Origin: Candidatus Aenigmatarchaeota archaeon
GTDB taxonomy: Archaea > Aenigmatarchaeota > Aenigmatarchaeia > QMZP01 > JAFGSV01
Reading direction: 5' to 3'
NCBI GenBank assembly: GCA_020343635.1
Contig: CP070804.1
Location: 699,282 to 715,101, forward strand
Length of the DNA: 15,820 nucleotides
Made by a program: the position numbers and the translations under genes. Under the pieces are notes generated by a model, which worked only from the letters and a program-made list of their open reading frames with translations, did no database searches and was not told the origin of the DNA. Of the stretch, positions 6,763 through 12,327 are shown one piece after another; position 1 is the stretch's first letter, and every line of letters begins with the position of its first letter.

Positions 6763-6897
6763 CTAGTAGTATCTGCCCCAGCAGCTGAAGTTATAACCGC
6801 AGTCGACGTCACAGCAAGGTCTACATATGGGTTTGCCAACTTTTATACAAGTAGTCGTGGCTCCGAATGAACCACATTCACTGCACCGTTTGAACAT
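6763..6897 (-). CDS. 44-residue eight-cysteine protein (zinc-ribbon-like)
   Basis: A minus-strand frame reads M-F-K-R-C-S-E-C-G-S-F-G-A-T-T-T-C-I-K-V, then GKPICRPCCDVDCGYNFSCW and G-R-Y-Y, ending in TAG. It has eight cysteines in 44 residues, spaced CxxC-x8-C-x7-CxxCC-x3-C-x5-C, which suggests one or two bound zinc ions or an iron-sulfur site. An in-frame TAG two codons upstream (6901-6903) fixes ATG 6897 as the start. The frame fills the otherwise unexplained gap between the 231-residue unknown (convergent, 5 nt away) and RNase Z (divergent, 96 bp between start codons). A weak TATA-like AATTTAAGG lies at 6936-6928. Chance cysteine spacing this regular is unlikely, but no homologue can be checked here. 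Confidence 0.68.
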   Translation of the reverse strand: MFKRCSECGSFGATTTCIKVGKPICRPCCDVDCGYNFSCWGRYY

Positions 6898-6909
6898 GGT
6901 CTAAGCACT

Positions 6910-6929
6910 GTTTACATTTACTGGTAAAC
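6910..6929. repeat. Inverted repeat GTTTAC-N8-GTAAAC between divergent genes
   Basis: Six-base arms GTTTAC (6910-6915) and GTAAAC (6924-6929) flank 8 nt. A nested TTTAC-TG-GTAAA (6917-6928) shares the right arm. It sits just upstream of the 44-codon gene and 65 bp before RNase Z, so it could be an operator for either; no regulator is identified. Confidence 0.3.
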
Positions 6930-6962
6930 CTTAAATTCTTTACTTTTCTACTGATCCTTACA

Positions 6963-6972
6963 AATATTTAAT
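6963..6972 (+). promoter_or_regulatory. TATA-like box for RNase Z
   Basis: AATATTTAAT is centred about 26-27 bp before the ATG at 6994, consistent with a leaderless transcript. No SD precedes the start. Confidence 0.5.
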
Positions 6973-6993
6973 TAGAGAAACAAATAGGTTAGC

Positions 6994-7890
6994 ATGATAG
7001 AAATAATATTCCTTGGTACGGGTTCAAGCATACCCACCCTGAAGAGGAAGCACCCAGCCATATGGCTCAGGTACGAAAACGAGAACATACTGTTCGACTG
7101 TGGGGAGGGGACACAGACACAGATAACGATGGCCAAGCTTCCCTTCATGAAGCTCAGGCGCATATTTGTTACCCACTGGCATGCAGACCACTGGGCAGGC
7201 ATCATAGGACTCTTGCTGACAATGAACATGGAGAAGAGGAAAGAGCCGCTTTACATATACGGGCCCGAAGCGGACCGTTTCGTGAGCGACATACTGGATC
7301 TCGGATACTGGGGAGTGGGATTCAGGCTGATACCCAAGAACGTGCCTTACGAAGGCGACGAGATAACCGAACTCGTGAAGACAGACGATTTCGAGATAAC
7401 ATCTACCCCCGCTGAGCATTCAGTGCCTGCAGTAGCCTATAGCTTCAAGGAGCACGACAGGGTTAACGTCGACATAAAGAAAGCCGAGAAGCTGTACGGA
7501 CTCAGACAGGGACCCATGGTAGGCAAGCTGAAGAGACACGGAAAGATAACGTTCAAAGGCAAGAATATCACTCTTAAGGATGTCGGTTATACCAAGAGAG
7601 GTTCAAAGGTCGTATACACCGGGGACACGAGTCCGTCAGAAAACATAATAAGGCTCGCTGATTCTGCGGATGTGCTCATACACGAGTCCACATTCTCTGA
7701 GGAACTGGTTGACAGGAGGCACACATCCGCGAAGGAAGCTGCCGAGATAGCGAAGAAGGCGAAGGTCAAGAAGCTCGTGATGACCCACTTCTCAAGACGC
7801 TACACCAACGAGAAAGAACTGGAAGAAGCGGCGAGGAAAACATTCAAGAACTCCGTTGCTGCGAGGGACTTAATGACTATCAAGATATAG
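6994..7890 (+). CDS. rnz: Ribonuclease Z (tRNA 3' endonuclease)
   Basis: A 298-residue metallo-beta-lactamase-fold enzyme that cuts the 3' trailer from precursor tRNAs in the cytoplasm. The N-terminus MIEIIFLGTGSSIPTLKRKH is typical. The zinc motif HxHxDH is THWHADH (residues 61-66), and further ligands fall in the AEHSVPAVAYSF region, VVYTGDTSPSE and HESTFSEE. The C-terminal VMTHFSRRY matches the conserved family ending. Length is close to short-form RNase Z (about 300). The start is supported by the TATA spacing and by family alignment. It is flanked on both sides by small minus-strand genes with CxxC motifs, and its TAG stop directly abuts the TAG of the downstream one. Related MBL nucleases exist, but the motifs favour RNase Z. 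Confidence 0.95.
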   Translation: MIEIIFLGTGSSIPTLKRKHPAIWLRYENENILFDCGEGTQTQITMAKLPFMKLRRIFVTHWHADHWAGIIGLLLTMNMEKRKEPLYIYGPEADRFVSDILDLGYWGVGFRLIPKNVPYEGDEITELVKTDDFEITSTPAEHSVPAVAYSFKEHDRVNVDIKKAEKLYGLRQGPMVGKLKRHGKITFKGKNITLKDVGYTKRGSKVVYTGDTSPSENIIRLADSADVLIHESTFSEELVDRRHTSAKEAAEIAKKAKVKKLVMTHFSRRYTNEKELEEAARKTFKNSVAARDLMTIKI

Positions 7891-8100
7891 CTAAAAAGAC
7901 ACAGGAAGGTCCTTGGAGTGCATCTTTCTCAGTTTCTCCCTTCTTGACTCTTTCTCAGTTTCAGCTGGCCTGAAACCCCTGCATTCCGGACATGCGTAGT
8001 ACCACTTGCCGCCTATTTCGGCCTGCTTTAGTTCATTTGTGATAACACCACACTTCTCACAGGCCTCAGGCCTGAATCTGCGGCTTGGTTCTATTCCCAT
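7891..8100 (-). CDS. Small zinc-ribbon protein (two CxxC)
   Basis: This 69-residue protein has two CxxC knuckles, ACEKCG (C14, C17) and ACPECRG (C37, C40), with KWYYACPEC between strands, the layout of a rubredoxin-like zinc ribbon. The C-terminus is highly charged (EKESRREKLRKMHSKDL), suiting nucleic-acid or ribosome contact. It has no membrane segment. A TATA-like tract about 25 bp upstream supports ATG 8100. The stop shares a TAGCTA junction with RNase Z. I know of no specific function for it. Confidence 0.83.
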   Translation of the reverse strand: MGIEPSRRFRPEACEKCGVITNELKQAEIGGKWYYACPECRGFRPAETEKESRREKLRKMHSKDLPVSF

Positions 8101-8113
8101 GTTCTAGAAAATA

Positions 8114-8130
8114 GGATTATATCTTTAAAC
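8114..8130 (-). promoter_or_regulatory. TATA-like tract for the zinc-ribbon gene
   Basis: On the minus strand GTTTAAAGATATAATCC is centred about 22-25 bp before the ATG at 8100. This spacing suggests a leaderless transcript. Confidence 0.45.
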
Positions 8131-8160
8131 GTCTTATTCCGTAAAAGAAGGGTACACCTT

Positions 8161-8184
8161 GATATAAACTTATTAATGAATAAG
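8161..8184 (+). promoter_or_regulatory. TATA box plus inverted repeat upstream of small membrane gene
   Basis: GATATAAAC (8161-8169) is a TATA-like box predicting a start near 8190. Overlapping it is a perfect inverted repeat, CTTATT-AATG-AATAAG (8169-8184). A repressor bound there would block initiation, so this is an operator candidate; AT-richness makes chance repeats more likely. Confidence 0.4.
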
Positions 8185-8198
8185 ATCATTTTTTTATT

Positions 8199-8513
8199 AT
8201 GGATAAAGGAAAGATGATAATTCTCATAGTTTCAATCGCTGTAATCCTTTCATTTTTATTAATTTACAGTAATTATAGCTCCGCTTATATGGTACCATTC
8301 ATAGCACCAGAAATTGGTGTATTATCTTGGGCAATTCTATTATTCGGATGGATTTTCCTTGTATTATATGTACCACATCATGCAAGAAAGAACGGTTATG
8401 TTGGATGGAGAATGACCGAATGGATGTTATTGACCTTGTTCTTTTCAGGACTAGGTGGGTTGTTATATGTTTCTGGTGTAATAAAACCCAAAACAGAAAA
8501 AGTAAAGAAATAG
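8199..8513 (+). CDS. Small AT-rich membrane protein, unknown
   Basis: A 104-residue protein with three hydrophobic segments, at about residues 5-25 (MIILIVSIAVILSFLLIYS), 40-58 (VLSWAILLFGWIFLVLYV) and 74-94 (MLLTLFFSGLGGLLYVSGV), and a basic C-terminus (KPKTEKVKK). Between the second and third segments lies HHARKNGYVGWRMTEW. I do not recognise the family. Codons are AT-rich (ATT, TTA, AAT), unlike the ATA/AGG-rich neighbours, which suggests recent acquisition or relaxed constraint. The start fits a TATA box with a leader of about 9 nt. It stands alone between the zinc-ribbon gene and the S24e operon. Confidence 0.75.
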   Translation: MDKGKMIILIVSIAVILSFLLIYSNYSSAYMVPFIAPEIGVLSWAILLFGWIFLVLYVPHHARKNGYVGWRMTEWMLLTLFFSGLGGLLYVSGVIKPKTEKVKK

Positions 8514-8599
8514 CATAACATACATTTTCCATATTAAGAAGAAAAATTACTTGGCAATTTCAACTAATGACGTCCAGGCAAACCTTTTATATGGTATCG

Positions 8600-8610
8600 T
8601 TATAAAAATA
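8600..8610 (+). promoter_or_regulatory. TATA box for the S24e-S27ae operon
   Basis: TTATAAAAATA is centred near 8605, predicting transcription from about 8631. That leaves a leader of about 10 nt before ATG 8641, or puts the in-frame TTG at 8632 at the very 5' end. The ATG fits the protein family better. Confidence 0.5.
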
Positions 8611-8640
8611 TTCCAATTGGATAAAGTATAGTTGATCGGG

Positions 8641-9189
8641 ATGAAGATTGAAATCACGAGCGAAAAGGATAATCCGCTGAGGAAGAGAAAGGAGTACTGG
8701 CTTAGCGCAGACCATGCAGGAAAGGAAACTCCGTCCAGACAGGATCTGCTTCCCCTAGTAGCGAAAGCCCTCAAGTCAAAGGAAGATGTGACTGTTATCG
8801 AGAAGATATTCAGCGAGAGGGGAAGCGCCAGAAGCAGGGTTAAGGTAATGGTTTACGGCGACAAAAAGGAAGTTCCCAGGGAAAAGCTTGAGAAGCAGGA
8901 GAGAAGGGCGAAGAAGTTGCTCGAGAAGAAGCAGGCAGCAGCGGCAGCACCTGCTAAGGAAGAAGAGAAACCTGCTGAGGAGAAACCTGCTGAGGAGGAA
9001 GCGCCCGCCAAGGAACCAAAAGAAGAAGCAGAACCTGAAGCAGGTGAAGAAGAGAAACCCGAAGAAGAGGAAAAGAAGCCTGAAGAAGGTGAATCTGAAG
9101 ATAAGAAAGAAGAGGAAACTCCAGCCGAGGAGCCTAAAGAAGAACCAGAGCAGAAGAAAGAACAAGAGGAGAAGAAGGAGGAAGGTTAA
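8641..9189 (+). CDS. rps24e: Small ribosomal subunit protein S24e with long charged tail
   Basis: Residues 1-95 or so match archaeal/eukaryotic S24e: MKIEITSEKDNPLRKRKEYW, the ETPSRQDLLPLVAKAL stretch, then SERGSARSRVKVMVYGDKKE. The domain is normally about 100 residues. Here the protein is 182, the extra 85 being an Ala/Lys/Glu/Pro tail (APAKEEEKPAEEKPAEEEAP and onward), very acidic and probably disordered. An upstream in-frame TTG at 8632 is possible, but ATG 8641 starts exactly at the family N-terminus. The stop and the S27ae start share one base (TAATG), so the two ribosomal genes form an operon. Confidence 0.94.
   Translation: MKIEITSEKDNPLRKRKEYWLSADHAGKETPSRQDLLPLVAKALKSKEDVTVIEKIFSERGSARSRVKVMVYGDKKEVPREKLEKQERRAKKLLEKKQAAAAAPAKEEEKPAEEKPAEEEAPAKEPKEEAEPEAGEEEKPEEEEKKPEEGESEDKKEEETPAEEPKEEPEQKKEQEEKKEEG
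8965..8994 (+). repeat. Tandem 15-nt repeat in the S24e tail
   Basis: GAGAAACCTGCTGAG occurs twice in exact tandem, encoding EKPAE-EKPAE, with degenerate copies on both sides. The repeat length is a multiple of three, so slippage can lengthen or shorten the tail without breaking the frame. Confidence 0.85.
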
Positions 9190-9575
9190 TGGCCGAGAAG
9201 ACCGAGAACGAGGAAGGAGCAGCCCCTTCACCCAAAGTGAAGGAAGCAAAGAGGAAAGGAAAGAGAGAGAGAACGGGGCGCAAGCACGAATCCCTGAAGG
9301 TATGGGAATATTATGAGGTTAAAGATGGCGTAGTTACGAGGAAGAGGAAGCACTGCCCAAGGTGCGGTCCTGGGACTTCGCTTTCAGAGCACAAAGACAG
9401 GTCCTACTGCGGAAGATGCGGGTACACAGAATTCCGGAAGGAAGGAGGCCCTGCTGCTGAACCCGCCGAGCCTAAAGAAGAGAATAAACCGGCACCTGAG
9501 CCTGAGAAGGAAGAACAGCAGCCAAAAGAAGGCGCTGCAGAATCCGAGCCAGAAAAGAAGGAAGACTCCGTATAA
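9189..9575 (+). CDS. rps27ae: Small ribosomal subunit protein S27ae with charged extensions
   Basis: The core of this 128-residue protein is the S27ae zinc ribbon, CPRCGPGTSLSEHKDRSYCG plus RCGY (CxxC ... CxxC), preceded by KVWEYYEVKDGVVTRKRKH. Archaeal S27ae is usually about 50-65 residues. Here an N-terminal extension (AEKTENEEGAAPSPKVKEAK, then a basic stretch) and a C-terminal Glu/Pro/Lys tail roughly double it. There is no ubiquitin fusion. The start overlaps the S24e stop by one base, and GGAGG at 9177-9181 gives an SD 7 nt upstream, consistent with coupled translation. Confidence 0.93.
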   Translation: MAEKTENEEGAAPSPKVKEAKRKGKRERTGRKHESLKVWEYYEVKDGVVTRKRKHCPRCGPGTSLSEHKDRSYCGRCGYTEFRKEGGPAAEPAEPKEENKPAPEPEKEEQQPKEGAAESEPEKKEDSV

Positions 9576-9621
9576 CGGCACATGTTCAGAGAAATATTAC
9601 TTGGACACTTACTTTCAACAA

Positions 9622-9631
9622 GTTATATAAG
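9622..9631 (+). promoter_or_regulatory. TATA box for the Cys-rich secreted protein
   Basis: GTTATATAAG is centred about 26 bp before the ATG at 9652 but only about 8 bp before the in-frame ATG at 9634. This makes 9652 the likely leaderless start. Confidence 0.5.
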
Positions 9632-9651
9632 AAATGAAGAAAAAATTAAGT

Positions 9652-10050
9652 ATGAAAAAATTCATACTATGGACAATTGTTATCATTTTCATTCTATTTT
9701 TCATATATATTTTTGACTTATTCGGCGCATTTTCTCTATTATACTCATTAAATAATATTTTCCCTCAGAATCCGGATATTTCTTGTAAAGTTGATTCAGA
9801 TTGTACGTTGCATGCACACCCAGAATGGAGTCAATGTAGAATTTGTGGAAGTTGCAGAAATTTCAATCTGAATGATAGTGAAATAATCGCAATTAATAAA
9901 GAATGGAGACCATTCTGTCCGTTTCCAAGACCAGCTGGATTTTGTCTTGCATGTATTGGAGTAATTTATGACCCGTCAGGTGAAATTGTGACATATGATT
10001 ATATTGATTCTTATGTTAAATGTATTGAAAATAAATGTCAAAAAATTTAG
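9652..10050 (+). CDS. Membrane-anchored ten-cysteine extracellular protein, unknown
   Basis: From ATG 9652 this is 132 residues. A hydrophobic N-terminal segment (FILWTIVIIFILFFIYIFDL, residues 3-22) can act as an uncleaved signal anchor. The rest carries ten cysteines: CKVDSDC, CRICGSC with one more just before, FCPFP, FCLACIG and CIENKC at the end. A CxxDxDC start, internal AINKEW and a C-terminal CxxNKC are a layout I recall from uncharacterised exported prokaryotic proteins; no function is established that I can name. Disulfides outside the cell are more likely than metal binding. The ATG at 9634 would add six residues but lies too close to the TATA box. The gene is very AT-rich, unlike the flanking ribosomal and guaB genes, suggesting separate origin. 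Confidence 0.8.
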   Translation: MKKFILWTIVIIFILFFIYIFDLFGAFSLLYSLNNIFPQNPDISCKVDSDCTLHAHPEWSQCRICGSCRNFNLNDSEIIAINKEWRPFCPFPRPAGFCLACIGVIYDPSGEIVTYDYIDSYVKCIENKCQKI

Positions 10051-10148
10051 CTTCTATATTATCCGCCAGCAACTTTCTTCTTTAATTTGGCTAAAAAGAT
10101 ATTTTCACAACTATGTTGCTAGAAAATTAATAGAAACCTAAAAGGAAC

Positions 10149-10159
10149 CTTTTTAAATC
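10149..10159 (+). promoter_or_regulatory. TATA box with purine-rich element for guaB
   Basis: CTTTTTAAATC is centred about 26-27 bp before ATG 10181, with AAAGGAACC just upstream where a TFB-recognition element would sit. No SD is present, suggesting a leaderless transcript. Confidence 0.5.
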
Positions 10160-10180
10160 TCCAGCAAATATGTTCTTCTC

Positions 10181-11641
10181 ATGGCTGGAAAGGAAAAGAT
10201 CGAAAGTATAGAATCACTCACGTTTGATGACGTGCTACTTGTACCTTCTAAATCAGAAGTGTTACCCGCTGATGTCAATACTCTCACGAAGCTCACAAAG
10301 AACATCAAGATCAACATACCCATAATTAGCGCTTCCATGGATACAGTTACTGAATCAGACCTCGCTATAGCGATAGCAAGAGAAGGCGGTGTTGGTATAA
10401 TCCACAAGAACATGCCTGTCGCGAAGCAGGGGGAAGAGGTAAAAAGGGTCAAGAAATCTGAATCCTGGATGGTAAAGGAACCGCTTACCGTCAGTCCAAA
10501 TCACACTCTTGATTATGTGAAAAAGATATCCAAGGAGTTCGATATATCAAGCTTCCCGGTCATGCAGAAGGGCAAGCTGATTGGCATGCTGTCAAAGAGG
10601 GACGTCCGGTTTGAGGAAGATTCCAAGAGGAAGGTCTCAGATCTGATGACAAAGGATGTCATCACAGGGTCCGAAGACATCACAATGGAAAAAGCTACGG
10701 AGTTAATGTCCAGGCACAAGATAGAGAAGATTCCCATAGTTGATAAGAAGGGGAACCTTAAGGGACTGATAACGCTTACTGATCTTGACAAGCACAGGAA
10801 GTACCCACACGCGAGCAAGGACAGTGAAGGTCACCTTCTCGTGGGTGCTTCCATAGGACCTTTCGATGACAAGAGGTTAGAGACGCTTATTGATAAGGGT
10901 GTCGATGTCATCCTTATAGATGTGGCTCATGGTCACTCCAAGAATGTAATCAACTATCTGAAGAGCATAAAGAAGAGAAATGACATAGACGTGATAGCAG
11001 GCAACGTCGCCACTGCAGAGGGTGCGGAAGACCTGATAAGCGCAGGAGCCGATGCCGTCAAGGTGGGGATAGGAGCCGGTTCCATCTGCACATCTAGGAT
11101 AATCGCCGGCGTGGGAGTCCCGCAGCTGAGCGCCATAATGCACTGCGCCGAAGCTGCCGGCAGTCACGGAGTGCCGCTGATTTCCGACGGAGGCACGAGA
11201 TACTCAGGAGATATAGCGAAGGCCATAGCCGCGGGGGCGCACGTGGTGATGCTGGGTTCATTGCTCGCAGGCACAGAGGAATCTCCGGGAAGGCATGTCT
11301 TCATACAGGGCCGGAAGTACAAAACCTACAGGGGCATGGGCTCTGTCAGCGCCATGAAGCTCGGTTCAGCGGAGAGGTACTTCCAGGATGGTTCCAAGAA
11401 GCTCGTTCCTGAGGGCATCGAGGGCATAGTCCCGTACAGGGGAACCGTACGGGAGATAGTATACCAGCTCATCGGGGGAGTCAAGTCCTCAATGGGATAC
11501 TGCGGCTGCAAGAACATAGAAGACATGATAAAGAACACAAAGCTGAGGAAGATAACCAAGGCGGGAGTGGTCGAATCGCATCCGCATGACGTCCTCATCA
11601 CAGAGGAAGCGCCCAACTACTGGAAGCTCATCCAGCCGTAA
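10181..11641 (+). CDS. guaB: Inosine-5'-monophosphate dehydrogenase
   Basis: The enzyme oxidises IMP to XMP with NAD, the committed step to GMP, in the cytoplasm. The 486-residue protein has the full IMPDH layout: an N-terminal barrel part (LTFDDVLLVPSKSEVLP, ISASMDTVTESDLAIAIARE, GGVGIIHKNM), an inserted CBS pair at about 95-210, then the catalytic loop GAGSICTSRIIAGVGVPQ with nucleophile C303. Downstream come ISDGGTRYSGDIAKAIAAGA, the MLGSLLAGTEESPG phosphate site and flap residues YRGMGSVSAM. The loop has GAGS where GPGS is usual, a mild variant. The first third is more AT-rich than the rest. It is monocistronic by appearance, and the next gene has its own TATA box. Confidence 0.96.
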   Translation: MAGKEKIESIESLTFDDVLLVPSKSEVLPADVNTLTKLTKNIKINIPIISASMDTVTESDLAIAIAREGGVGIIHKNMPVAKQGEEVKRVKKSESWMVKEPLTVSPNHTLDYVKKISKEFDISSFPVMQKGKLIGMLSKRDVRFEEDSKRKVSDLMTKDVITGSEDITMEKATELMSRHKIEKIPIVDKKGNLKGLITLTDLDKHRKYPHASKDSEGHLLVGASIGPFDDKRLETLIDKGVDVILIDVAHGHSKNVINYLKSIKKRNDIDVIAGNVATAEGAEDLISAGADAVKVGIGAGSICTSRIIAGVGVPQLSAIMHCAEAAGSHGVPLISDGGTRYSGDIAKAIAAGAHVVMLGSLLAGTEESPGRHVFIQGRKYKTYRGMGSVSAMKLGSAERYFQDGSKKLVPEGIEGIVPYRGTVREIVYQLIGGVKSSMGYCGCKNIEDMIKNTKLRKITKAGVVESHPHDVLITEEAPNYWKLIQP

Positions 11642-11651
11642 AAGCAAAAGA

Positions 11652-11660
11652 CTTTTTAAC
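11652..11660 (+). promoter_or_regulatory. TATA box / T-tract between guaB and the transporter
   Basis: CTTTTTAAC is centred 24 bp before ATG 11680, fitting a leaderless transcript. Its five T residues, 10 nt after the guaB stop, may also help terminate guaB. Confidence 0.45.
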
Positions 11661-11679
11661 CACACCACGAATTAAATAG

Positions 11680-12327
11680 ATGGAAATAGACAAAGAGCAG
11701 AAGACACAGATTCTTCTTGGCATCTTCATAGCAGCCATAGTTCTTGCCAACTTGTTGGGTACCAAGATAGCGGATTTCGGTTTTTTCGTGGCATCCGTAG
11801 GCATATTCATGTATCCCATAACCTTCCTGGTCACGGACATCGTGGCCGACGTCTTCGGGCGCAGGAAGGTCACGGGGTTCATAATCGCGGGTTTTGTCGC
11901 GAACATCATGATATTCCTGATGGTTTTGCTCTCGATATGGCTCCCTCCGGCAGCAAGGTACACGAGCAACGAGGCCTTCCTCGAGGTCTTCAACCCGTCG
12001 CTGAGGATAATCACTGCAAGCCTGATAGCCTTCGCAATATCGCAGTTCCATGACGTCTTCGCCTTCGAGTTCTGGAAGAACAAGACCAGAGGCAGGTTCC
12101 TGTGGTTCAGGAACAACGTCTCCACCATAGTCTCGCAGTTCATTGACAGCACGATCTTCATGTTCATAGCGTTCTACATGGCTACGCCCCAGTACACCGT
12201 GGATTTCATATTCGCTCTCATAATCCCGTACTGGATTCTCAAGGTGCTCGTCGCTTTGTTCGACACGCCCTTCGTCTACCTCGGCGTGCGCTGGCTCGGC
12301 GGGAAGAAGCAATCACAAGCTTCTTGA
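11680..12327 (+). CDS. VUT/YhhQ-family transporter (putative queuosine/archaeosine precursor uptake)
   Basis: A 215-residue polytopic membrane protein with about six hydrophobic segments, matching COG1738 (YhhQ). Marks are IVLANLLGTKIADFG, MYPITFLVTDIVADVFGRRK, AISQFHDVFAFEFWKNKTRG, FRNNVSTIVSQFIDSTIFMF and the C-terminal LKVLVALFDTPFVYLGVRWL. In bacteria this family imports 7-deazapurine precursors (preQ0/preQ1). In an archaeon the likely use is archaeosine in tRNA, but no tgt or related gene is visible here, so the substrate is inference. The last 89 nt overlap the end of folC on the other strand. The conserved DTPFVYL motif lies in the overlap, so this frame is under real constraint there. 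Confidence 0.88.
   Translation: MEIDKEQKTQILLGIFIAAIVLANLLGTKIADFGFFVASVGIFMYPITFLVTDIVADVFGRRKVTGFIIAGFVANIMIFLMVLLSIWLPPAARYTSNEAFLEVFNPSLRIITASLIAFAISQFHDVFAFEFWKNKTRGRFLWFRNNVSTIVSQFIDSTIFMFIAFYMATPQYTVDFIFALIIPYWILKVLVALFDTPFVYLGVRWLGGKKQSQAS

Noticed and set aside
8776..9316. Leu/Phe-rich minus-strand frame and Arg/Lys-rich plus-strand frame across the S24e/S27ae tails
   Set aside because: Both are alternative readings of the GAA/AAG/CCT repeats of the charged tails and have no domain content.
10068..10120. AGCAAC ... GTTGCT inverted repeat between the ten-Cys gene and guaB
   Set aside because: Six-base arms separated by 41 nt in an AT-rich spacer; too weak to call a terminator or riboswitch.
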